Position numbers and translations under genes: made by a program
The notes under the pieces: model-generated
Told to the model about the DNA's origin: nothing
What the model saw: only the letters and a program-made list of their open reading frames with translations
Databases searched by the model: none
From: Cellvibrio sp. PSBB023
GTDB lineage: Bacteria > Pseudomonadota > Gammaproteobacteria > Pseudomonadales > Cellvibrionaceae
DNA: 64,000 nucleotides
NCBI RefSeq assembly: GCF_002007605.1
Contig: NZ_CP019799.1
Coordinates: 2,294,001-2,358,000, forward strand
Reading direction: 5' to 3'
Shown here: one piece after another, positions 1-7,656 of the stretch
Numbering within the stretch: the first letter of the stretch is position 1
Layout of the letters: each line of letters starts with the position of its first letter

Positions 1-303
1 CTCATGCACATAGGCATTGGTGTGCTCTGCCGTTTTGCGTGCACGGTTAATCACAGATTCACCTATTTCAGTGGCTGACTCTTTAGCGGCCGCAATACGT
101 TCATTTAATTTGGCTTTGGCTTTTTGCAAATCATCGCCGGTGAGTGTGGTGGTGGCTTTGAGCAAGTCTTCTATATCGGCTACAAAGTTATGGAACTCGC
201 GTGCAATGCCGGAAGTGGCGTCTGCCTTGCCATCTTGAGCAGTTTGCCCATCAACAGCACGACTGTTTGAAAAAGAAATGCCTGAAGTAGGTGGATTTTG
301 CAT
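1..303 (-). CDS. DUF883 (ElaB/YqjD-like) protein, C-terminus cut off
   Basis: The reverse strand reads from an ATG at 303 to the window edge without a stop and begins MQNPPTSGISFSNSRAV. It continues into a helical, Ala/Lys/Glu-rich stretch with KAKAKLNERIAAAKESATEI, typical of the ElaB/YqjD/DUF883 family. Family members are small stationary-phase or stress proteins that sit in the inner membrane by a C-terminal segment and can bind ribosomes; that anchor would lie beyond base 1. An AGGAA ribosome site lies a few bases before the ATG. The gene is divergent from the BON protein at 540, and the palindromic operator at 409-430 lies between them. The family call is by sequence pattern; the role is known for the E. 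coli proteins only. Confidence 0.8.
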   Translation of the reverse strand, partial: MQNPPTSGISFSNSRAVDGQTAQDGKADATSGIAREFHNFVADIEDLLKATTTLTGDDLQKAKAKLNERIAAAKESATEIGESVINRARKTAEHTNAYVHE

Positions 304-408
304 AAATAATTCCTGATAGAAAGAAAAGTAAGTGGTCGCTCCAGTCACTGATGAGTAAATCAGTGGTTGTTCGAACGAAGCACCACACTAGCCCTCCCCC
401 TCCCGGAA

Positions 409-430
409 GTCTGTTCGCTAACGCACTGAT
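409..430. promoter_or_regulatory. 22-bp palindromic operator, copy 1 (DUF883 / BON divergent promoter)
   Basis: The left half GTCTGT and the CGCTAACG core are intact; the right half reads CACTGAT. It lies 106 bp from the ATG at 303 and 110 bp from the ATG at 540, so it can serve both genes. A second inverted repeat, CACTGAT-N6-ATCAGTG, lies at 346-365. The same 22-bp element recurs at least seven more times in the window. Confidence 0.65.
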
Positions 431-539
431 ACTTTTTTACCCCAATGCTACTTTGCTCAACAGAGTGATGATCCCTACACACTCCGGTTTAAACACGGCA
501 ACACCATAAATGTCCCGCTAGGGATTTTGGAGCAACACA

Positions 540-1364
540 ATGAACAACCCTATTCGTAAATCATTTTCTTCATTCGCAATCCTATTTGCAGCCATGGCGA
601 TAAGCAGTTCGCTCAGCGCGGCAACACCGCAACAGGAAATCACTAACGCCCGACAAGAAAGTCAAATTTGGACAACCTATGCCCTGAGCCCTTATTTGCG
701 CGCTAACGACATTAAAGTCTCGGTGGTTGATGGCAAAGCAACACTCACCGGCACTGTAGAAGAAGACGTGAATAAAGACCTGGCGACAGCAATTGCAAAA
801 GGCGTCAAGGGTATTAAAGACGTGGACAACAAAATTGAAGTGCGCGCGGATTACAAACCGACAAACAGTGAACGCAACTACGGCGATCAAATGGATGACC
901 TGGCAATTTCCAGCACCATTAAATCCAAATTGCTGTGGAGCAAATACACCAACAGCCAATCTGTGACCGTGGACACGCTCAACGGCAAAGTGACCTTGAA
1001 AGGTAATGCCGATACCGAAGAAGCAAAAAACCTCGCAGGCCGTTTGGCCAAAAGTACCCATGGTGTGCGCGCTGTGGATAACAAGTTGGTAGTCAATAAA
1101 ACGCCCGGCCTCACCGGCATGGCAAAAGCATCAACCAAAGAAATGGGTGAAGCCATTTCCGACAGTTGGATTACCACCAAAGTGAAATCCACCCTGCTGT
1201 ATTCAAGCAATGTAAACGGCTCGGATATTGAAGTCACCACCAATGCAGGTGTAGTGACCTTGAGCGGCAAGCTGGATACAGGTGTCGAGCGGGCACTGGC
1301 TATTGAATTGGCTGAAAACGTGCGCGGCGTAAAAAGCGTACAAGCAAAAACACTCACAAATTAA
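540..1364 (+). CDS. Periplasmic protein with three BON domains (OsmY-like)
   Basis: The 274-residue protein has an N-terminal signal peptide (hydrophobic stretch to about residue 28, ending SLSAA). Three BON repeats follow, at roughly residues 40-105, 120-190 and 205-272. Each has the family pattern of a helix, a short strand pair with VxLxGxV, and a closing V..VDNKL-like strand. BON domains are thought to bind membranes or periplasmic surfaces; OsmY of E. coli is induced by osmotic stress. GGAG sits before the ATG. It heads a likely operon with the lipoproteins at 1425 and 1835 and the small protein at 2699. The operator at 409-430 upstream suggests stress control. Confidence 0.85.
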   Translation: MNNPIRKSFSSFAILFAAMAISSSLSAATPQQEITNARQESQIWTTYALSPYLRANDIKVSVVDGKATLTGTVEEDVNKDLATAIAKGVKGIKDVDNKIEVRADYKPTNSERNYGDQMDDLAISSTIKSKLLWSKYTNSQSVTVDTLNGKVTLKGNADTEEAKNLAGRLAKSTHGVRAVDNKLVVNKTPGLTGMAKASTKEMGEAISDSWITTKVKSTLLYSSNVNGSDIEVTTNAGVVTLSGKLDTGVERALAIELAENVRGVKSVQAKTLTN

Positions 1365-1378
1365 TCCCCCGAACAATC

Positions 1379-1401
1379 GCATGTTGTGATCTACAACATG
1401 C
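1379..1401. repeat. Perfect inverted repeat between BON and DUF4398 genes
   Basis: GCATGTTGT and ACAACATGC flank a 5-base GATCT centre, giving a 9-bp stem. It starts 14 bases after the stop codon at 1364. The bases that follow are only moderately T-rich, so it may be a weak terminator, an mRNA processing or stabilising hairpin, or an operator. Confidence 0.5.
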
Positions 1402-1424
1402 TTTCTCAATCAATAGGTAAGCTT

Positions 1425-1838
1425 ATGACAACGTTTATACACAGCCAAAACCTGATGCGCCGGATCAAACCCGGCACCTCACTGATCACTTTATTAGCAG
1501 GCCTTTTATTGTTAACAGCCTGTGCTTCCACCCCACCACCGACCAAAGAAATCAGTGAAGCGGAACGCTCCATGGTAGATGCCGAACAAGCTCGTGTTGC
1601 CCAACATGCGTTGCCGGAATTGCAAGAAGCACGCAGCAAATTAGCGGAAGCGCGTATTGCTATACAAAATGAAGAGATGGATCGAGCCAAACGTTTAGCA
1701 CTGGAAGCCAGTGCTGATATCAAACTCGCATCCGCCAAAGCGGAATTGGCAAAAGCAGAAGCGGTGAATACCGATATGCAAAAAAATATTCACGTCCTTA
1801 AAGAAGAAATGCAACGCACTAGCGGAGAACAACAATGA
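1425..1838 (+). CDS. DUF4398 lipoprotein
   Basis: I place the start at the ATG at 1425 (MTTFIHSQNLMRR) because AGG lies 8 bases upstream; an in-frame ATG at 1386 lies inside the inverted repeat and lacks a good ribosome site. The protein has a signal peptide with lipobox LLTAC, then an Ala/Glu/Lys-rich helical region (about residues 45-135) typical of DUF4398. In this family the domain often accompanies OmpA-type peptidoglycan-binding proteins, and that is the next gene here. The two overlap by 4 bases (ATGA), so they are translationally coupled. The likely location is the outer membrane, facing the periplasm. The exact role is unknown. Confidence 0.8.
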   Translation: MTTFIHSQNLMRRIKPGTSLITLLAGLLLLTACASTPPPTKEISEAERSMVDAEQARVAQHALPELQEARSKLAEARIAIQNEEMDRAKRLALEASADIKLASAKAELAKAEAVNTDMQKNIHVLKEEMQRTSGEQQ

Positions 1839-2680
1839 AACAATTACGCCACTCACTCCCTCGATTCTCACTGGGTCTACCCGGTAGCATTGCATTACTG
1901 GCCAGCGCATTAGTGTTGGCAGGCTGCGCAAGTGCACCACAAAGCCCGAGCGGTGCAGTCGCTGCCCGTGAACGCTTGATGCAATTACAAAATGACCCTG
2001 ATTTGGCAAGCCGCGTGTCGGTTTCTATTCGCGCTGCCGATGCAGCGGTGACTACGGCCGAGCAACCCATCAAAGATAAAGTCTTATCCGATCACCGGGT
2101 ATTTATTGCAACCCGTGAAGTGGATGTTGCCTGGGCTCAAGCACGCACACGTCAACTGGAAGACCAACGCGCGGGCTTAACCGAAAAACGTGACAGCGAA
2201 CGCTTGGATTCACGCACTCGCGAAGCAGATCGTGCAAATGATGCTGCCGCAATGGCGCGCGAAGACAGCGAAGCATTGCGCCGTGAAATTGCCGAACTCA
2301 ATGCAAAAACGACTGAGCGCGGTTTGGTAGTCACGCTGGGTGATATGTTGTTTGAAACAGGCAAGGCGCAATTAAAAGGCAATGCATTTGCAAACCTGGG
2401 CAAGCTATCCAATTTTATGAATTCCTACCCGGAACGCACCCTGGTGATTGAAGGCCATACCGACAGTGTGGGCAGCGAATCCAGCAATATGTCGCTCTCG
2501 CAACGCCGCGCCGATGCAGTACGCACCTATCTATTAGAGCAAGGTGTTGCCGCAAACCGCTTGAGTGCTATTGGTAAAGGCGAAGGCTATCCCGTAGCGG
2601 GTAATGACTCCAATTCCGGCCGCGCACTGAATCGCCGCGTAGAAGTCATTATCACTAACCCACTGGCTAGCGCCCAATAA
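1835..2680 (+). CDS. OmpA-family lipoprotein with DUF4398-like N-terminus
   Basis: The 281-residue protein starts with a signal peptide and lipobox LAGC near residue 30. A helical, charged DUF4398-like region follows to about residue 155. The OmpA C-terminal domain (about 165-275) shows the hallmark VIEGHTDSVGSE and LSQRRADAVRTYL stretches and ends with the ALNRRVEV motif. That domain binds peptidoglycan non-covalently, so the protein should tether the outer membrane to the wall. It is coupled by a 4-base overlap to the DUF4398 lipoprotein upstream, which probably pairs with it. Together with the BON protein this forms an envelope-stress operon. Confidence 0.88.
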   Translation: MKQLRHSLPRFSLGLPGSIALLASALVLAGCASAPQSPSGAVAARERLMQLQNDPDLASRVSVSIRAADAAVTTAEQPIKDKVLSDHRVFIATREVDVAWAQARTRQLEDQRAGLTEKRDSERLDSRTREADRANDAAAMAREDSEALRREIAELNAKTTERGLVVTLGDMLFETGKAQLKGNAFANLGKLSNFMNSYPERTLVIEGHTDSVGSESSNMSLSQRRADAVRTYLLEQGVAANRLSAIGKGEGYPVAGNDSNSGRALNRRVEVIITNPLASAQ

Positions 2681-2698
2681 TTCAGTTGAGAAAAACCT

Positions 2699-2857
2699 AT
2701 GAGCTTGGGAACCATTTTATTAATTATTATTGTGCTGATGCTGGTTGGCGCCATCCCCAGTTGGCCACACAGCCGCGCCTGGGGCTATGGCCCGAGTGGC
2801 GGCTTGGGGCTGGTATTGTTAATTGTCTTAGTGCTGGTGTTGATGGGACGCTTGTAA
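2699..2857 (+). CDS. DUF3309 small membrane protein
   Basis: This 52-residue protein begins MSLGTILLIIIVLMLVGAIP, has a central SRAWGYGPSGG turn, and ends in a second hydrophobic helix. That two-helix hairpin with a W/Y-G-P-S-G-G loop is the DUF3309 pattern, common in stress-related operons of proteobacteria. It starts 18 bases after the OmpA lipoprotein stop and is probably the last gene of that operon, since hairpins follow at 2883-2972. The function of the family is unknown. Confidence 0.8.
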   Translation: MSLGTILLIIIVLMLVGAIPSWPHSRAWGYGPSGGLGLVLLIVLVLVLMGRL

Positions 2858-2882
2858 ATAGTGAGCACCAAAACCCAATAAC

Positions 2883-2972
2883 GATTAACCCAATCTGATT
2901 AATTTTGGCTGGGTTAATCTTGATTAGACATGTTAGCAACCCTTGTGCAGCTATTGAATAATAGCTGCACAA
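2883..2972. terminator. Two tandem hairpins after the BON-OmpA operon
   Basis: The first inverted repeat pairs GATTAACCCA (2883-2892) with TGGGTTAATC (2910-2919). The second is a 13-bp stem (2943-2955 with 2960-2972) closing a 4-base GAAT loop. Neither has a long T-run on the plus strand, so these are terminator-like or RNA-protecting structures rather than textbook intrinsic terminators. Confidence 0.45.
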
Positions 2973-3050
2973 CTTGGTTCTGGGGCAGCAAAAATCAGGT
3001 ACCCCGCCGCAGTCACAATATTCCACCACGATTACTATGTAGAGCTAACC

Positions 3051-3173
3051 ATGTTTAAACAAAGTTTATTTAACCGCTACCCGCGCACTATTCTGGTATT
3101 GACCTTGATTCTATTGATGTCGGTCATCAGCCTTGGCTTGGTGGTGTTGGGTAAGGTTTATGTGCTGCAATAA
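3051..3173 (+). CDS. Small single-span membrane protein
   Basis: A 40-residue reading frame begins MFKQSLFNRYPRTILVLTLI and ends VLGKVYVLQ. A basic N-terminal segment precedes one long hydrophobic helix (about residues 13-34), as in a small inner-membrane protein with its N-terminus inside. AGAG lies upstream of the ATG. It lies in the same direction as the operon before it but beyond the hairpins, so it may have its own promoter. I do not recognise the family. Confidence 0.5.
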   Translation: MFKQSLFNRYPRTILVLTLILLMSVISLGLVVLGKVYVLQ

Positions 3174-3183
3174 TATCCATCAT

Positions 3184-3213
3184 AAAAAAAGACGACCAGT
3201 AAAATACTGATCG
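3184..3213 (-). terminator. Intrinsic terminator for the BON lipoprotein gene
   Basis: On the minus strand a 9-bp stem (3205-3213 paired with 3193-3201, one G-U pair, 3-base loop) is followed by a run of seven T (3190-3184). It sits 25 bases after the stop codon of the gene at 3238-3603. Confidence 0.8.
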
Positions 3214-3237
3214 CCCTGTTTGTGTAACCGTCACGCG

Positions 3238-3603
3238 TTATTGCTTGATGCGCAATTGATCATTAATACGATCAACACCGTCTACAGCACGGGTAACTTT
3301 TACCACTTGGTCATGTTCCGCACGGGTTTCAATTTCACCGGTTAAGCGAACAACACCATTGGTTACCAGTACCGTAATATCATAGTCTCCCAGCGACTCT
3401 TCAGCGGTAATGGCATCATCTACCTTGGCCGCTAATTGCAAGTCAAATGCTTCCTGGGAAGCACCGATACTGGACTGACTGGAATCGGCAATTGACTGTT
3501 GCGAATCAACGACCCCCTGCGATTTTTCACAGCCACTAAAACTCACCACTAATATGGTGCCTAGCAGCCCTGCAAAGACATAGGATTGGAGTGGGGATTT
3601 CAT
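3238..3603 (-). CDS. BON-domain lipoprotein
   Basis: The 121-residue protein has a signal peptide and lipobox FSGC (Cys about residue 25). A Ser/Gln-rich linker and one BON domain (about residues 55-120) follow, with DYDITVLVTNGVVRLTGEI and the closing VDGVDRINDQLRI. GAGG lies before the ATG and a strong terminator follows the gene, so it is probably monocistronic. Single-BON lipoproteins are likely periplasmic envelope-stress proteins. The window has three BON proteins near each other, which suggests one functional group. Confidence 0.82.
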   Translation of the reverse strand: MKSPLQSYVFAGLLGTILVVSFSGCEKSQGVVDSQQSIADSSQSSIGASQEAFDLQLAAKVDDAITAEESLGDYDITVLVTNGVVRLTGEIETRAEHDQVVKVTRAVDGVDRINDQLRIKQ

Positions 3604-3722
3604 AATATAAACCTCGTTGTAACGCCTTCAGAATTGAAGACCTTAGCAAATAGTTTAACCACGCCTTACACATTTAATTCGCTATGGTTAAACCATTCAT
3701 AAAGCAACTATTCATAAAACAG

Positions 3723-4148
3723 CTATTCAAAGTTGCGCTGTGTTTGCTCATAGGATTTGGTGCGATAGTAGCTGTGGATGTCATTAGACCAGCGATTGTC
3801 AGCCATGTCTGGCCAATTATCCTTATCAAAACCCGGTGCGTCTTTCAGTCGCTCTTTGTCGATATCCAATATAAAACGCTTGTTTTCAGTATCCAGTTTT
3901 AATGCGCCCCAGGGCACCGCAAATAACTTTTCTCCCATACCTAAAAATGAGCCGAACGATAAAACGGCATAACAAACTTTGCCGCTATTCATGTCCAGCA
4001 TAATTTCTTTAATATCACCAATATCTTCATGCTGGCAGTTGTAAACATCATTGCCGACTAATGTATCCGCTCCCATCAAGCTGGGGCCGGGGCCATTGCC
4101 ATTAGCGTTTTTATACATTCCATAAGTATCGCGACTTTCGTAGTTCAT
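3723..4148 (-). CDS. PRC-barrel domain protein
   Basis: The 141-residue protein has no signal peptide. It carries a PRC-barrel at about residues 25-105: the stretch MGADTLVGNDVYN leads into GDIKEIMLDMNSGKVCYAVLSFG and then KLFAVPWGALKLD, the usual order for stand-alone bacterial PRC-barrel proteins. Such proteins are common in stress regulons and soil bacteria, but their biochemical role is not settled. The operator copy at 4271-4292 lies 123 bp upstream of the ATG. Confidence 0.83.
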   Translation of the reverse strand: MNYESRDTYGMYKNANGNGPGPSLMGADTLVGNDVYNCQHEDIGDIKEIMLDMNSGKVCYAVLSFGSFLGMGEKLFAVPWGALKLDTENKRFILDIDKERLKDAPGFDKDNWPDMADNRWSNDIHSYYRTKSYEQTQRNFE

Positions 4149-4270
4149 GATGAGATCCTTTTAAAAATGGGAATAAATTCCCAGGGTAATACACACAGAA
4201 AAAATAAAATCCAGATGGTTGAATAGCTTCTGTGCGATGAATACCAATGGTCTACCTATTCGATTTTAGC

Positions 4271-4292
4271 GTCTGTACGCTAACGCCCTATG
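4271..4292. promoter_or_regulatory. 22-bp palindromic operator, copy 2 (PRC-barrel gene)
   Basis: The left half GTCTGT and the CGCTAACG core are perfect; the right half has decayed. It lies in the gap between the ferritin-like gene (stop at 4298) and the PRC-barrel gene, upstream of the latter. Confidence 0.55.
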
Positions 4293-4297
4293 CTGGC

Positions 4298-4864
4298 TTA
4301 ATTAATCACTAACTCACTGACTGTGGCGGTGGGAAAATCTTCCAACCAATCTGCAAGCTCATCGGCATGGGCTTCTTCCATGGCCAGTATTTCCTTGAGC
4401 ATGCGGCTGGTGGTGGGGTCATCCTCTTTCAGATAATGAATAAAATCGCGATAGCTATCGATAGCAATACGTTCAGCAATTAAGTTTTCGCGGATCATAT
4501 CTACTAGCGATATCACTGCCGTGTATTCAACATGGCTGCGATTATTTAACCCATCGGGTGAAAAATCAGGTTCGCCCCCTAACTGCACGATACGCGATGC
4601 CAGCATATCCACATGCAGGAGTTCTTCACTGGCGTGAATTAAAAATTCCTGCGCTATGCCTTTGGCGTGAATACCGCGCGCCATAAAATAGTTGGCGCGG
4701 TAACGTAATACGCACACCAACTCCGTCGCCAGCGATTCATTCAAATAATAGATAACCTCCGCCACATTGGCGGAATAACCGGGTGTAAGTGCTCCCTGTT
4801 CCAAATTAATGATGGCTTGATCACGTAGATGTTCCGACTCATTGTTGCTGTGAATAGTTTTCAT
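4298..4864 (-). CDS. Ferritin-like / bacterioferritin-type protein
   Basis: The 188-residue protein has the four-helix ferritin-like pattern. Helix A carries LNESLATELVCVLRYR, helix B HASEELLHVDMLASRI with the E..H ligand pair, helix C ENLIAERIAIDSY, and helix D MEEAHADELADWL with the second ExxH pair. These are di-iron ligand positions of bacterioferritin and of ferritin-like stress proteins. It probably stores or oxidises iron and protects against peroxide in the cytoplasm. No haem-ligand Met is assigned with confidence, so the bfr symbol is left out. An operator-like palindrome (4912-4933) lies 48 bp upstream of the ATG. Confidence 0.8.
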   Translation of the reverse strand: MKTIHSNNESEHLRDQAIINLEQGALTPGYSANVAEVIYYLNESLATELVCVLRYRANYFMARGIHAKGIAQEFLIHASEELLHVDMLASRIVQLGGEPDFSPDGLNNRSHVEYTAVISLVDMIRENLIAERIAIDSYRDFIHYLKEDDPTTSRMLKEILAMEEAHADELADWLEDFPTATVSELVIN

Positions 4865-4911
4865 AATACCTCCGCTAATGAGCGACCAGAGTGCAAGTTG
4901 CCACTCAGCCT

Positions 4912-4933
4912 GTCAGTGCGGAAACGTACATAA
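4912..4933. promoter_or_regulatory. 22-bp palindromic operator, copy 3 (ferritin-like gene)
   Basis: It reads GTCAGTGCGG then AAACGTACATAA. TGT-equivalent and ACA positions and both CG steps are kept, with changes at the outer bases. It lies 48 bp upstream of the ATG at 4864. Confidence 0.5.
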
Positions 4934-4962
4934 ATTTGCACAAATAGCCTCACACACAATCT

Positions 4963-4984
4963 GTCTGTGCCCTAACGAACGGAC
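4963..4984. promoter_or_regulatory. 22-bp palindromic operator, copy 4 (Crp/Fnr gene)
   Basis: It has the left half GTCTGT, core CCTAACG and right half ACGGAC. It lies 81 bp upstream of the Crp/Fnr-type gene at 5065, which would allow autoregulation. Confidence 0.6.
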
Positions 4985-5064
4985 GCGCCGCCCACTGATG
5001 AACACACTGCATCAACACTGCAGAGCACCGGTGTGTGACCCTTTTTGTGCTGCGGAACCCATAA

Positions 5065-5793
5065 ATGACATGTCCCCTGGAAACACCTGCCAATAACACC
5101 CATGCATTAAGTGGCAATCGTTTGATTGACGGGTTATCGGCCACATTACGCGCGCAATTGCTCAGCCATTGCAAAACGGTTGAACTCACTTTTGGCGATA
5201 CACTCTGCGAGCCACAAGAAATTATTCGCTATGCTTATTTTCCCCTTACGGGTTTTATTTCACTCTTGACGCTGTTGGACAATCACCAGCCACTGGAAAT
5301 GTGTTTAATTGGTAATGAAGGGATGATGGGGTCAAGCCTTGCATTGGGTATTGCGTCCGCGCCCATGCGCGCACTGGTACAAGGTTCTGGCCGCGCCTTA
5401 CGTATTAATGCTGTGCAATTGCACATTGAATTGCGTGCATCGGCTGAATTGCGCGCTCAGTTGCATCGCTATGTGTATGTAGTGCTGGAACAATTAGCCA
5501 AGACAGCAGCCTGTATTCATTTTCATGAAGTTGCGCAACGACTCGCGCGCTGGCTACTCATGACACATGATCGCACCCATAGCGATACGCTCCATCTCAC
5601 CCAGGAGTTTCTTGCCGATATGCTGGGTGTGAGGCGCAGCAGTATTACTGTAGCTGCAGGAGTGTTGCAAAATGACCATTTAATTCACTACAGCCGTGGT
5701 GAAATTATTATTTTAGATCGGCTTGGTCTGGAACAGGTTGCCTGTGAATGCTATCAGGCACTTAAACGGGATTATGAGTTGGTTTTTGCCTGA
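5065..5793 (+). CDS. Crp/Fnr-family transcription regulator (paralogue 1)
   Basis: The 242-residue protein has a cyclic-nucleotide-binding-type beta-roll (about residues 20-135), with the stretches YFPLTGFISLL and MCLIGNEGMMGSSLALG. A connecting helix (about 140-165) and a C-terminal Crp-type winged helix (about 170-230) follow, with FLADMLGVRRSSITVAAGVL as the HTH. The cAMP-binding Arg/Ser signature of true Crp is not evident, so the signal is unknown. Two close paralogues occur at 26122 and 32935. It is convergent with the cyclase gene at 5772, overlapping it by 22 bp. A palindromic operator lies upstream. Confidence 0.87.
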   Translation: MTCPLETPANNTHALSGNRLIDGLSATLRAQLLSHCKTVELTFGDTLCEPQEIIRYAYFPLTGFISLLTLLDNHQPLEMCLIGNEGMMGSSLALGIASAPMRALVQGSGRALRINAVQLHIELRASAELRAQLHRYVYVVLEQLAKTAACIHFHEVAQRLARWLLMTHDRTHSDTLHLTQEFLADMLGVRRSSITVAAGVLQNDHLIHYSRGEIIILDRLGLEQVACECYQALKRDYELVFA

Positions 5794-7538
5794 GGCCGCT
5801 GGGGGTTAGCCGCCTCCAGAGTGCTATCGGGTAAATCAACTGCGTTGCTGTAAAACATGAAATTGTTTCGCCCGCGCAGTTTGGCGCGATACATTGCTGT
5901 ATCAGCGTGTTGAAATAATGCATTCACATCTGTTCCATCATTGGGATAAAGACTGATGCCGATACTGAGTGTCACATTGATCGGCTGTTCATTCACCAGT
6001 TGCTCAACTGCAAATGTGGAAATCATTTTTTCTGCTACCTGTGCAGCGTCCTGGCTGTGTTCAATTTCGGTGAGCAGCACCACAAATTCATCGCCACCTT
6101 GCCGACAAACCGTATCGGTACTGCGCACTACGGCTTCCAGGCGCCGCGCAATAATTTGTAGCAACCGGTCGCCCACCGCGTGGCCACGACTATCATTAAT
6201 GTGTTTAAAATTATCGATATCGATAAACAGCAACCCGATTTTTTTCTGCTTGCGTTTAGCCAAGCCCAGAGCGCGCGTCAGTCGCTCGGCTAACAGGGTG
6301 CGATTGGCAAGCCCGGTCAATACATCGTGCTGGGCCATGTGCATCATTTTTTTGGCCATGGCACGGGCGTCGCTCACATCGTGAAATACAATTACCGCAC
6401 CACTGATCTCACTGTGGCGATCGCGAATGGGAGCGATAGAATCTTCGATGGGAATTTCACTGCCGTCGCGTCGCACCAGCAAACAATTGGTGGGTAGCTT
6501 CACCGTTTTATTGGCCTTTAATGCACGCCGCACCGGATTGGGTGGCGCTTGGCGACTATACTCATCTATCACGGTAAAAACCTCTTCCAATGGCAACCCC
6601 ATTGCTTCTTTTATTGGCCACCCGGTCATGGTTTCGGCAACACGATTGAGGTAATTAATGTTGCCCGTGAGGTTGGTGGTAAGCACCGCATCGCCTATGG
6701 AGTTTAAGGTCACCTGCGCGCGTTCGCGCTGGTCAAACAATTCATCTTCAGAAACACGCAAAATAATTTCAATGGCTTTGCGATCACTGATATCTTCAAC
6801 TGTTTGTATATAACCCTGCGGATTTTTTGTGTCACCACTGTCGATCATGGCGGCATTGAGGCGTGTCCATACAATGCTATTGTCACTGCGTAAAAAACGC
6901 ACTTCCATTAAAAAAGGTTGATGGTTTTTTACGGCGACTACCCATTCATTGATAGCAGCAGTACGATCATCCGGGTGGATAGCGGCCGTCCAATTAGTCC
7001 CCAGGGTTTGCTCCAAAGTCAGGCCCGAAATACGGTGATACGCGGTATTGGTGTAAATACAATCGCCCTGTACATCGGACACAAAAATACCCAATGGCGA
7101 TGCATCGCTCATCGCGCGAAAGCGTTTATTGCTTTCACTCAATGCCAGGCGTGATACCTTGCGCTCCACAATATAATTCAACGCGCGCGGCAACCAATGT
7201 GCATCTATATGGCCTTTGGCAACATAATCCTGTGCGCCGCGTTTCAGGGTTTCGTGCATCAAGGCTTCATCGGCGCCAGAACTCAGCACCAAAATCAGGG
7301 CGGTGGGAACCTCGGCCAGAATTTTATCAAAAGCATCAAGGCCGGCACTGTCCGGCAGGGCCAGATCCAGCAAAATAATGTCGGCAGTATTATTGGTTAA
7401 ATAATCCAGTGCCGCCGCCAGCGATGTCACCCACACCACCCGAAACAAACCAGCCTCATTCACCAAGGCATCTTGTATCTGCGTAGCGTCAATAGGATCA
7501 TTTTCAATTAGTAATAATGTTGTCGGCGACATAGTCAT
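5772..7538 (-). CDS. Response regulator with two PAS domains and GGDEF (diguanylate cyclase)
   Basis: The 588-residue cytoplasmic protein has these domains in order: a receiver (residues 1-125; phospho-acceptor Asp in ILLDLALPD, conserved Lys near VAKG), PAS (about 140-255), PAS (about 270-385) and GGDEF (about 405-565). The active-site loop is intact (RQGGDEF), and an RxxD inhibitory site (RSTD) lies five residues before it. An active, product-inhibited cyclase making c-di-GMP is therefore expected. No HAMP or membrane helix is seen, so control should come from phosphorylation and PAS ligands. The operator copy at 7602-7623 lies 64 bp upstream. Confidence 0.9.
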   Translation of the reverse strand: MTMSPTTLLLIENDPIDATQIQDALVNEAGLFRVVWVTSLAAALDYLTNNTADIILLDLALPDSAGLDAFDKILAEVPTALILVLSSGADEALMHETLKRGAQDYVAKGHIDAHWLPRALNYIVERKVSRLALSESNKRFRAMSDASPLGIFVSDVQGDCIYTNTAYHRISGLTLEQTLGTNWTAAIHPDDRTAAINEWVVAVKNHQPFLMEVRFLRSDNSIVWTRLNAAMIDSGDTKNPQGYIQTVEDISDRKAIEIILRVSEDELFDQRERAQVTLNSIGDAVLTTNLTGNINYLNRVAETMTGWPIKEAMGLPLEEVFTVIDEYSRQAPPNPVRRALKANKTVKLPTNCLLVRRDGSEIPIEDSIAPIRDRHSEISGAVIVFHDVSDARAMAKKMMHMAQHDVLTGLANRTLLAERLTRALGLAKRKQKKIGLLFIDIDNFKHINDSRGHAVGDRLLQIIARRLEAVVRSTDTVCRQGGDEFVVLLTEIEHSQDAAQVAEKMISTFAVEQLVNEQPINVTLSIGISLYPNDGTDVNALFQHADTAMYRAKLRGRNNFMFYSNAVDLPDSTLEAANPQRPQAKTNS

Positions 7539-7601
7539 GAACGGGCATACTCCAGCAGGAACAGGAAATGTCGTTCAAGGCTACCGTCACCTAATACCGC
7601 C

Positions 7602-7623
7602 GTCAGTGCGGTGACGTACAGAG
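7602..7623. promoter_or_regulatory. 22-bp palindromic operator, copy 5 (diguanylate cyclase gene)
   Basis: It reads GTCAGTGCGGTGACG then TACAGAG, keeping both CG steps and the ACAGA right half. It lies 64 bp before the ATG at 7538, close to the spacing seen at other copies. Confidence 0.6.
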
Positions 7624-7656
7624 AGGTTGGCGATAGAGGAAGGATTAGGGAATATG

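Noticed and set aside
3684..3902. Open frame on the plus strand over the PRC-barrel gene end
   Set aside because: It overlaps the reverse-strand PRC-barrel gene, has a repetitive start and no ribosome site.
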